Source: Mercurialis annua (Eukaryota; Streptophyta; Magnoliopsida; Malpighiales; Euphorbiaceae). From it: a DNA stretch of 64,000 nt. Positions 50,920-63,100 of this stretch are shown here, one piece after another. The stretch spans positions 26,560,046 through 26,624,045 of the forward strand of contig NC_065570.1 of the NCBI RefSeq assembly GCF_937616625.2. The letters are read 5' to 3'. How positions within the stretch are numbered: position 1 is the stretch's first letter; the number at the start of each line of letters is the position of its first letter. The notes beneath the pieces are model-generated. The model worked only from the letters and a program-made list of their open reading frames with translations, did not search any database and had not been told where the DNA came from. The position numbers were made by a program, and so were the translations under genes.

Positions 50920-53900
50920 CATCATTAGCAACTTGAGGCAAAAGTTACAAACGTTACGAAACAAATCCAAACGTTTCACCTTTTTAGCAATTTAAGCCAA
51001 ACGTTTACAAACGCTACGAAACAAATTCAAGCGTTTCACCATTTTAGCAATTTAACCAAAATGTTTATAAACGTTACGAAACTAATCCAAACGGTTCACC
51101 TTTTTAGAGATTTAAGCCGAACGTTTACAAATGTTACGAAACAAAACCAAACGTTTCACCTTTTTAGCGATTTTAGCTAAACGTTTACAAACGTTACGAA
51201 ACAAATTCAAACGTTTCCCCATTTTTGCAATTTAAGCCAAACGTTTTAATCGTTACGAACCTAATCCAAACGTTTAACCTTTTTAGCGATTTAAGCAAAA
51301 CGTTTACAAACGTTACGAAACTAATCCAAACGGTTCACCTTTTTAGAGATTTAAGCCGAACGTTTACAAACGTTACGAAACAAAACCAAACGTTTCACCT
51401 TTTTAGCGATTTAAGCAAAACGTTTACAAGCGTTACGAAACAAATTCAAACGTTTCCCCATTTTTGCGATTTAAGCCAAACGTTTTAAACGTTACGAACC
51501 TAATCCAAACGTTTAACCTTTTTAGCGATTTAAGCAAAACGTTTACAAACGTTACGAAACAAATCCAAACGTTTCTCGTTTTTAGCAATTTAAGCCAACA
51601 GTTTACAAACGTAACGAAATAAATCCAAACGTTTAAAACGTTACGAAACAAATCCAAAAGTCTCACATTTTTAGAAATTTAAGCTAAACCCTTACAAAAG
51701 TTACGAAACAGATCAAAGTGTTTCACGTTTTTAGCAATTTAAGCCAAACGTTAACAAAGGTTACGAAACAAATCCAAACATTTCACCTTTTTAGCGATTT
51801 AAGCCAAACGTTTACAAACGATACGAAACAAATCCAAACGTTTCACCTTTTTAGCGATTTAAGCCAAGCCTTTACAAACGTTACGTAAGAAATCCGAACG
51901 TTTCACCTTTTTAGCGATTTAAGCCAAACGTTTACAAACGTTACGAAACAAAATCCAAACGTTTAACCTTTTTAGCGATTAAAGCCAAACATTTACGAAA
52001 GTTAAGAAACAAATCCAAACGATTCACCTATTTAGCGAATTAAGCCAAACATTTACAAACATTCCGAAAAAAAACAAAATGTTTAAAACGTTACGAAACA
52101 AATCCAAACGTTCCACATTTTTAGCGATTTCGGCCAAACGTTTAAAAAACATTACGAGACAAAACCAAACGTTTCCCCTTTTTAGCTATTTAAGCCAAAC
52201 GTTTACAAACGTTGCGAAACAAATCAAAGCGTTTCACCTTTTTAGCAATTTAAGCCAAACGTTTATAAAAGTTACGAAACAAATCCAAGCGTTTCACCTT
52301 TTTAGCAATTTAAGCTAAACGTTTACAAATAGTACGAATCAAATCTAAACGTTTCACCTTTTAAGCGATTTAAACCAAACGTTTACAAACGGTACGAACC
52401 AAATCCAAACGTTTCACCTATTTAGCGAATTAAGCCAAACATTTACTAACATTAGGAAACAAATCCAAACGTTTCACCTTTTAAGCGATTTAAGCCCAAC
52501 GTTTCCAAACGTTATGAAACAAAACCAAACATTTAAAACGTTACGAAAAAATCCAAACGTTTCACATTTTTAGCGATTTAAGCAAAACCTTTGCAAACGT
52601 TAAGAAACAAAACCAAGTGTTTCACTGTTTTAGCAATTTAAGCCAAACGTTTACAAAAGTTACGAAACAAATCCAAATGTTTCCCCTTTTTATTGATTTA
52701 AGCCAAACGTTTACAAACGTTACGAAACAAACCGAACGTTTAAAACCTTAAGAAACAAATCAAAACTTTTCACATTTTTAGCGATTTAAGCCAAACTCTC
52801 ACAAATGTTACGAAACAAAACAAAGTGTTTAACCTTGTTATCAATTTAAGCCAAACGTTTACAAATGTTATGAAGCAAATCCAAGCGTTTTACCATTTTA
52901 GCAATTTAAGCCAAACGTTAACAAACGTTCTGAAACAAATCCAAGCGTTTCACCTTTTTAGTAATTTAAGCAAAACGTTTACAAAACGTTCCGAAACAAA
53001 TCCAAGCGTTTCACCTTCTTAGCAATTTAAGCCAAACGTTTACAAACGTTACGAAACAAATCCTAACGTTTCGCCTTTTTAGCGATTTAAGCCAAACGTT
53101 TACAAACCTTACGAAACAAAACCAAATATTTCACCTTTTTAGCAATTTATTTCACAAACGCTATGAATTAAATCCAAACGTTTCCCCATTTTAGCGATTT
53201 AAGGTAAACGATTAAAACGTTACTAAACCAATCCAAACATTTCACATTTTAAGCAATTTATGCCAAACGTTTACAAACGTTACGAAACAAATCCAATCGT
53301 TTCCCCTTTTTAGCGATTGAAGCCAAACGTTTCGAAACGTTAGGAAACAAATCCAAACGTTTCGCCTTTTTAGCGATTTAAGCAAAACGTTTACAAACGT
53401 TACGAAACAAATCCAAACATTTTACCTTTTTGGCAATTTAACCGAAATGTTTACAAAAGTTACGAAACAAATCCAAACGTTTCACCTTTTTAGCGATTTA
53501 AGCCAAACTTTTATAAACGTTACGAAACAAAATACAAACGTTTAAAACGTTACGGAACAAATCCAAACGTTTCACATTTTTAGCGATCTAAGCCAAACCC
53601 TTACAAACGGTACGAAACAAAACCAAGTGCTTCACCTTTTTAGCAATTTAAGCCAAACGTTTACAAACAGTACGAAACAAATCCAAGTGTTTCACCTTTT
53701 AAGCAATTTGAGCCAAACGTTTACAAATATTACAAAACAAATTCATGAGTTTTAAATTTTAAGAAATTTAATCCAAACATTTACAAATGTTACGAAACAA
53801 ATCCAAACGTTCTACCTTTTTAGCGATTTAAGATGAACGTTTACAAACTTTACGAAGCAAAACAAAACAGTTCACCTTTTTAGCAATTTAATCGAAACGT

Positions 53901-54135
53901 TTACAAACGTTACGAAACAAATCCAAACGTTTCTCCATTTTAATGATTTAAGGCAAACGCTTAAAATGTGGCTAAACAAATCCAAACATTTCACCTTTTT
54001 AGCGATTTACACCAAACGTTTACAAACGTTGCGAATCAAATCCAAACGTTTCACCTTTTTAGCGATTCAAGCCAAACATTTACAAACATTACGAAACAAA
54101 TCCAAACGTTTCACCTTTTTTGCGATTTAAACCAA
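50920..54135 (+). repeat. HOR-B copy 5, about 3.2 kb, breaks off near 54.13 kb
   Basis: It follows copy 2 closely until the ATTTAAACCAAACTTTTACAAACGTC sequence near 54125-54150, after which HOR-C monomers begin. A small private deletion sits near 53147-53155 (CAATTTATTTCACAAACGC). Its 51862 variant (AAGCCTTTACAAACG) is also specific. Confidence 0.87.
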
Positions 54136-57100
54136 ACTTTTACAAACGTCGAAACAAAGCAAAACGTGTATAAACGTTACCAAACAAAACCAACCGTTTA
54201 AAATGTTTCAATACAAATCCAAATGTTTCACATTTTTAGCGATTTAAGCCAAACCTTTACAAACGTTACGAAACAAAACAAAGTGTTTCCCCTTTTTAAC
54301 AATTTAAGCCAAACGTTTAAAAACGTTACGAAACAAATCCAAACGTTTCACCTTTTTAGTAATTTAAGCCAAACGTCTACAAATGATACGAAACAAATCC
54401 AAGCGTTTCATCTTTTTAGCAATTTAATACTAACGTTTACAAACGTTACAAAACAAATTCAAATGTTTCACCTTTTTAGCGATTTAAGCCAGACGTTGAC
54501 AAATGTTATAAAACAAATCCAAGCGTTTCACCTTTTTAGTGATTTAAGACAAACGTTTTCAAACGTTACGAAATAAATCCAAATATTTCCCCATTTTAGC
54601 GATTTAAGCTGAACGTTTACAAACGCTACGAAATAAAGCCAAACGTTTCACCTTTTTAGCAATTTAAGCCCAACGTTAAGAAAAAAAATCCAAACGTTTC
54701 ACCCTTTTAGCGATTGAAACCAAACTTTTAAAAACGTTACGAAACAAATCAAAACGTTTCAAGTTTTTAGTTATTTATGCCAAACCATTACAAATGTTAC
54801 GAAACAAATCCAAACGTTTCACCTTTTTGTGATTGAAGCCAAACGTTTACAAACGTAATGAAACAAATGCAAGCGTTTCACATTTTTAGCAACTTAAGTC
54901 AAACATTTACAAATGGTACGAAACAAATCCCAACGTTTCACCTTTTTAGTGATTTAAGCCAAATGTTTATAAAACGCTACGAAACAAATCCAAACGTTTA
55001 ACCTTTTTAGCGAATTTAAGCCAAACGTTTACAAACGTTAAGAAATAAATCCAAGCGTTTCACCTTTTTAGCAATTTAAGCCAAACGATTTCAAAAGTTA
55101 TGAAACAAATCCAAATTATTCACCTTTTTAGCAATATAAGCCAAACGTTTACAAACGTTACGAAAACAAACCAAGCGTTTCACCTTTTTAGCAATTTAGA
55201 CAAACGTTTACAAACATTACGAAACAAATGCAAACGTTTCACCTTTTTAGCGATTTCAGCCAAACGTTTACAAACATTACGAAACAAATACAAACATTTT
55301 ACCTTTTTGGCAATATAAGCGAAATGTTTACAAAAGTTATGAAACAAATCCAAACGTTTAACCTTTTTAGCGATTTAAACCAAACTTTTATAAACGTTAC
55401 GAAACAAAATACAAACGTTTAAAGCGTTATGAAACAAATCCAAACGTTTCACATTTTTAGCGATCTAAGCCAAACTTTTAGAAACGTTACGAAACAAATC
55501 CAAACGTTTCACCTTTTTAGCGATTTAAGCCAAACATTTACAAACGTTACGAAACAAAACCAAATATTTCACCTTTTTAGCAATTTAAACCAGACGTTTA
55601 CAAACGCTATGAAACAAATCCAAACGTTTCCCCATTTTAAGGATTTAAGCCAAACGATTAAAACGTTACTAAACAAATCCAAACATTTCACATTTTTAGC
55701 AATTTATGCCAAACGTTTTGAAACGTTACGAAACAAATCCAAACGTTTCCCCTTTTTAGCGATTGAAGCCAAACGTTTAGAAACGTTAGGAAACAAATCC
55801 AAACGTTTCGCCTTTTTAGTTATTTAAGCCAAACGTTTACAAACGTTATGAAACCAATCCAAACATTTTACCTTTTTGGCAATTTAACCGAAATGTTTAC
55901 AAAAGTTACGAAACAAATCCAAACGTTTCACCTTATTAGCGATTTAAGCCAAACTTTTGTAAACGTTACGAAACAAAATACAAACGTTTAAAACGTTATG
56001 AAACAAATCCAAATGTTTCACATTTTTAGCGATCTAAGCCAAACCCTTACAAACGGTACGAAACAAAACCAAGTGTTTCACCTTTTTAGCAATTTAAGCC
56101 AAACGTTTACAAACAGTACGAAACAAATCAAAGCGTTTCACCTTTTTAGCAATTTAAGCCAAACGTTTACAAACGTTACGAAAAAAATTCATGCGTTTTA
56201 AATTTTAAGCAATTTAATCAAAACATTTACAAACGTTACAAAACAAATCCAAACGTTCCACCTTTTTAGCGATTTAAGACGAACGTTTACAAACACTACG
56301 AAGCAAAATAAAACATTTCACCTTTTTAGCAATTTAATCGAAACGTTTACAAACGTTACGAAACAAATCGAAACGTTTCTCCATTTTAACGGTTTAAGGC
56401 AAACGTTTAAAATGTTACTAAACAAATCCAAACATTTCACCTTTTTAGCGATTTACGCCAAACGTTTACAAATGTTACGAATCAAATCCAAACGTTTCAC
56501 CTTTTTAGCGATTCAAGCCAAACATTTACAAACGTTACGAAACAAATCCAAATGTTAAACCTTTTTTGCGATTTAAACCAAACTTTTACAAACGTTACGA
56601 AACAAAGCAAAACGTTTATAAATGTTTTCAAACAAAACCAAACGTTTAAAACGTTTCAATACAAATCCAAATGTTTCACATTTTTAGCGATTTATGCCAA
56701 ACCTTTGCAAACGTTACGAAACAAAACCAAGCGTTTCCCCTTTTTAGCAATTTAAGCCAAACGTTTTAAAACGTTATGAAACAAATCCAAGCGTTTCACC
56801 TTTTTAGTAATTTATGCCAAAGGTCTACAAATGTTACGAAACTAATCCAAGTGTTTCATCTTTTTAGCAATTTAAGACAAACGTTTACAAACGTTACGAA
56901 ACAATTCCAAATGTTTCACCTTTTTAGCGATTTAAGCCAGACGTTGACAAATGTTACAAAACAAATCCAAGCGTTTCACCTTTTTAGCAATTTAAGCCAA
57001 ACGTTTACAAACGTTACGAAATTTTAAACGTTTCACCTTTTTAGCGATTTAGACCATACATTTACAAACATTACGAAACAAAACCAAACGTTAAAAATGT

Positions 57101-60100
57101 TACGTAACAAATCCAAACGTTTCACCTTTTTAGCGATCTAAGCCAAATGTTGACAAACGTTACGAAACAAATCCAAACCTTTTGCCTTTTTAGCAATTTA
57201 AGCCAAACGTTTACAAACGTTACGAAACATATCTAAACGTTTCACCTTTTTAGCGATTTAAGGCAAACGTTTACAAACGTTACGAAACAAATCCAAGCGT
57301 TTCACCTTTTTAGCAATTTAAGCTAAACATTTACAAACGTTACGAAACAAATCCAAGTGTTTCACCTTTTTAGCAATTTAAGGCAAACGTTTACAAACGT
57401 TACGAAAAACTCCAAGCGTTTCACCTTATTAGCAATTTAAGCCAAACGTTCAGAAAAAAATCCAAACATTTCACCCTTTTAGCAATTGAAGCCAAACTTT
57501 TAAAAACGGTACGAAAGAAATCAAAACGTTTCAAGTTTTTAGCTATTTATGCCAAACCATTACAAATGTTACGAAACAAATCCAAACGTTTAACCTTTTT
57601 AGCGATTGAAACCGAACGTTTACAAACGTAGTGAAACAAATGCAAGCTTTTGACCTTTTTAGCAATTTAAGTCAAACATTTACAAATGGTACGAAACAAA
57701 TCCCAAAGTTTCACCTTTTTAGTAATTTAAGCCAAATGTTTATAAAACGCTACGAAACAAATCCAAACGTTTAACCTTTTTAGCGAATTTAAGCCAAACG
57801 TTTACAAACGTTAAGAAACAAATCCAAGTGTTTCACCTTTTTAGCAATTTAAGCCAAACGATTTCAAAAGTTACGAAACAAATCCAAACTATTCACCTTT
57901 TTAGCAATATAAGCCAAACGTTTACAAACGTAACGAAACAAATCCAAGCGTTTCACCTTTTTAGCATTTTAGACAAACGTTTACAAACAATACGAAACAT
58001 ATGCAAACGTTTCACCTTTTTTGCGATTTAAAGCAAACGTTTACAAACGTTACGAAACAAATCCAAACATTTTACCTTTTTGGCAATATAAGCGAAATGT
58101 TTACAAAAGATACGAAACAAATCCAAACGTTTCACCTTTTTAGCGATTTAAGCCAAACTTTAATAAACGTTACGAAACAATATACAAACGTTTAAAGCGT
58201 TACGAAACAAATTTAAACGTTTCACATTTTTAGCGATCTTAGCCAAACCCTTACAAACGTTACGAAACAAAACCAAGTGTTTCACCTTTTTAGCAATTTT
58301 AGCCAAGCGTTTACAAACAGTATAAAACAAATCCAAGCGTTTCACCTTTTTAGCAATATAAGCCAAACATTTACAAGCGTTACGGAACAAATTCATGCGT
58401 TTTAACTTTTAAGCAATTTAATCCAAGCGTTTACAAACGTTACGAAACAAATCCAAACGTTCTACCTTTTTAGCGATTTAAGACGAACGTTTACAAACAT
58501 TACGAAACAAAACCAAACGTTTCACCTTCTTAGCAATTTAATCGAAACATTTACAAACGTTACGAATCAAATCCAAACGTTTCCCCATTTTAGCGATTTA
58601 AGGCAAACGTTTAAAATGTTACTAAACAAATCCAAACCTTTCACTTTTTTAGTGATTTACGCCAAACGTTTTCAAACGTTACGAATCAAATCCAAACGTT
58701 TCACCTTTTTAGCGATTGAAGCCAAACGTTACGAAACAAATCCAAATATTTCACCTTTTTAGAGATTTAAGCCAAACATTTACAAATGTAACGAAACAAA
58801 TCCAAACGTTTCCCCTTTTTAACGATTTAAGCCAAACGTTTACAAGGGTTATGAAATAAATCCAAGGGTTTCATGTTTTTAGCGATTTAAACCAAACGTT
58901 TACAAACGTTACAAAAAAATCCAAGCGTTTCACCTTTTTAGCGATTTAAGCCAAACGTTTACAAACGTTACGAAACAAATCCAAGCATTTTACCTTTATA
59001 GAAATTCAAGCCAAACGTTTACAAACGTTACGAAACAAATCCAACCGTTTCACCTTTTTAGCGATTTAAACCAAACGTTTACAAACGTTACGAAACAAAT
59101 CCAAACGTTTAACCTTTCTAACGATTTAAGCCAAATGTCTACAAACGTTACAAAACAAATGCAAACGTTTCACTTTTTTAGGGATCTACGCCAAACGTTT
59201 ACAAACGTCACGATATAAATCCAAAAGTTTTACCTTTTTAGTGATTTAAGCCAAACTTTTACAAACGTTACGAAACAAATCCAAACGTTTCACCTTTTTA
59301 GCAATTAAAGCAAAACGTTTATAAACGTTACCAAACAAAACTAAACATTTAAAACGTTTCAAAACAAATCCAAATGTTTCACATTTTTAGCGATTTAAGC
59401 CAAACCTTTACAAATGTTACGAAACAAAACCAAGCGTTTCCCCTTTTTAGCAATTTAAGCCAAACATTTAAAAATGTTACGAAACAAATCCAAGCGTTTC
59501 ACCTTTTTAGTAATTTAAGCCAAACGTTTATAAATGTTACGAAACAAATCCAAGCGTTTCATTTTTTAGCGATTTAAGCCAAACGTTTACAAATGTTACA
59601 AAACAAATCCAAGCGTTTCACCTTTTTAGCAATTTAAGACAAACGTTTTCAAACGTTACGAAACAAATCCAAACGTTTCCCCATTTTAGCGATTTAAGCT
59701 GAACGTTTACAAACGCTACGAAACAAAGCTAAACGTTTCACCTTCTTAGCAATTTAAGCCAAACGTTTACAAACGTTAAGAAAAAAATCCAAACATTTCA
59801 CCCATTTAGCGATTGAAGCCAAACTTTTAAAAACGTTACGAAACAAATCAAAACGTTTAACGTTTTTAGCTATTTATGCCAAACCATTACAAATGTTACA
59901 AAATAAATCCAAACGTTTCACCTTTTTAGCAATATAAGCCAAACGTTAAGAAAAAAATTCCAAACGTTTCACCCTTTTAGCGATTGAAGCAAAACTTTTA
60001 AAAACGTTACGAAACAAATCAAAACATTTCAAGTTTTTAGCTATTTATGCCAAACCATTACAAATGTTACGAAACAAATCCAAACGTTTCACCTTTTTAG

Positions 60101-63100
60101 CGATTGAAGCCAAACGTTTACAAACGTAATGAAACAAATGCAAGCGTTTAATCTTTTTAGCAATTTAAGTCAAACATTTACAAATGGTATGAAACAAATC
60201 CCAACGTTTCACCTTTTTAGTGATTTAAGCCAAATGTTTATAAAACGCTACGAAACAAATCCAAATGTTTAACCTTTTTAGCGAATTTAAGCCAAACGTT
60301 TACAAATGTTAAGAAATAAATCCAAGCGTTTCACCTTTTTAGCAATTTAAGCCAAACGATTTCAAAAGTTACGAAACAAATCCAAATTATTCACCTTTTT
60401 AGCAATATAACCCAAACGTTTACAAACGTTACGAAACAAATCCAAGCGTTTCACCTTTTTAGCAATTTAGACAAACGTTTACAAACGTTACGAAACAAAT
60501 GCAAACGTTTCACCTTTTTAGCGATTTAAGCCAAACGTTTACAAACGTTACGAAACAAATCCAAACATTTTACCTTTTTGGCAATATAAGCGAAATATTT
60601 ACAAAAGTTACGAAACAAATCCAAACGTTTCACCTTTTTATCGATTTAAGCCAAACTTTTATAAACGTTATGAAACAAAATACAAACGTTTAAAGCGTTA
60701 CGAAACAAATCCAAACGTTTTACATTTTTAGTGATCTAAGCCAAACCCTTAGAAACGTTACGAAACAAATCCAAACGTTTCATCTTTTTACCGATTTAAG
60801 CCAAACGTTTACAAACGTTACGAAACAAAACCAAATATTTCACCTTTTTAGCAATTTAAACCATACGTTTACAAACGCTATGAAACAAATCCAAACGTTT
60901 CCACATTTTAAGGATTTAAGCCAAACGATTAAAACGTTACTAAACCAATCCAAACATTTCAGATTTTTAGCAATTTTTGCCAAACGTTTAGAAACGTTAC
61001 GAAACAAATCCAAACGTTTCCCCTTTTTAGCGATTGAAGCCAAACGTTTAGAAACGTTAGGAAACAAATCCAAACGTTTTGCCTTTTTAGCGATTTAAGC
61101 CAAACGTTTACAAACATTATGAAACAAATCCAAACATTTTAGCTTTTTGGCAAATTAACCGAAATGTTTACAAAAGTTACGAAACAAATCCAAACGTTTC
61201 ACCTTTTTAGCGATTTAAGCCAAACTTTTATAAACGTTACGAAACAAAATACAAACGTTTAAAACGTTATGAAACAAATCCAAACATTTCACATTTTTAG
61301 CGATCTAAGCCAAACCCTTACAAACGGTACGAAACAAAACCAAGTGTTTCACCTTTTTAGCAATTTAAGCCAAACGTTTACAAACAATACGAAACAAATC
61401 CAAGCGTTTCACCTTTTTAGCAATTTAAGCCAAAGGTTTACAAACGTTACGAAACGAATTCATGCGTTTTAACTTTTAAGCAATTTAATCCAAACATTTA
61501 CAAACGTTACGAAACAAATCCAAACGTTCCACTTTTTTAGCGATTTAAGACGAACGTTTACAAACATTACGAAGCAAAACAAAAAATTTCACCTTTTTAG
61601 CAATTTAATCGAAATGTTTACAAAAGTTACGAAACAAATCCAAACGTTTCACCTTTTTAGCGATTAAAGCCAAACTTTTATAAACGTTACGAAACAAAAT
61701 ACAAACGTTTAAAGCGTTATGAATCAAATCCAAACGTTTCACATTTTTAGCGATTTTAGCCAAACCCTTACAAACGTTACGAAACAAAACCAAGTGTTTC
61801 ACCTTTTTAGCAATTTAAGCCAAGCGTTTACAAAAAGTACAAAATAAATCCAAGCGTTTCACCTTTTTAGCAATTTAAGCCAAACATTTACAAACGTTGC
61901 GAAACAAATTCATGCGTTTTAACTTTTAAGCAATTTAATCCAAGCGTTTACAAACGTTACGAAACAAATCCAAACGTTCTACCTTTTTAGCGATTTAAGA
62001 CGAACGTTTATAAACATTACGAAACAAAACCAAACATTTCACCTTTTTAGCAATTTAATCGAAATATTTACAAACGTTACGAATAATATCCAAACGTTTC
62101 CCCATTTTAGCGATTTAAGGCAAACGTTCAAAATGTTACTAAACAAATCCAAACCTTCCAATTTTTTAGCAATTTACGCCAAATGTTTTCAAACGTTACG
62201 AATCAAATCCAAACGTTTCACCTTTTTAGCGATTGAAGCCAAACGTTTACAAACGTTACGAAACAAATCCAAATATTTCACCTTTTTAGCGATTTAAGCC
62301 AAACATTTACAAATGTTATGAAACAAATCCAAACGTTTCACCTTTTTAGCAATTAAAGCAAAACGTTTATAAACGTTACCAAACAAAACCAAACATTTAA
62401 AACGTTTCAAAACAAATCCAAATGTTTCACATTTTTAGCAATTTAAGCCAAACCTTTACAAACGTTACGAAACAAAACCAAGCGTTTTCCCTTTTTAGCA
62501 ATTTAAGCCAAACGTTTAAAAATGTTACGAAACAAATCCAAGCATTTTACCTTTTTAGTAATTTAAGCCAAACGTTTACAAATGTTACGAAACAAATCAA
62601 AGCATTTCATCTTTTTAGCGATTTAAGCCAAACGTTTACAAATGTTACAAAACAAATCCAAGCATTTCACCTTTTTAGCGATTTAAGACAAACGTTACGA
62701 AGCAAATCCAAACGTTTCCCCATTTTAGCGATTTAAGTTGAACGTTTACAAACGCTACGAAACAAAGCTAAACGTTTCACCTTCTTAGCAATTTAAGCCA
62801 AACGTTTACAAACGTTAAGAAAAAAATCCAAACGTTTCACCCATTTAGCGATTGAAGCCAAACTTTTAAAAATGTTACGAAACAAATCAAAATGTTTCAA
62901 GTTTTTAGCTATTTATGCCAAACCATTACAAATGTTACGAAATAAATCCAAACGTTTCCCCTTTTTAGCGATCGAAGCCAAGCGTTTACAAACGTAATGA
63001 AACAAATCCAAGCGTTTCACCTTTTTAGCAATTTAAGCAAAACATTTAAAAATGGTACGAAATAAATCCCAACGTTTCACCTTTTTAGCGATTTTAGCCA

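Noticed and set aside
37470..54135. HOR-B near-identity as an assembly duplication
   Set aside because: Copies carry distinct indels (508-bp gain, 596-bp loss, 10-bp gain, small loss near 53150) and point changes, which argues for real copies; reads are still needed to be certain of copy number.
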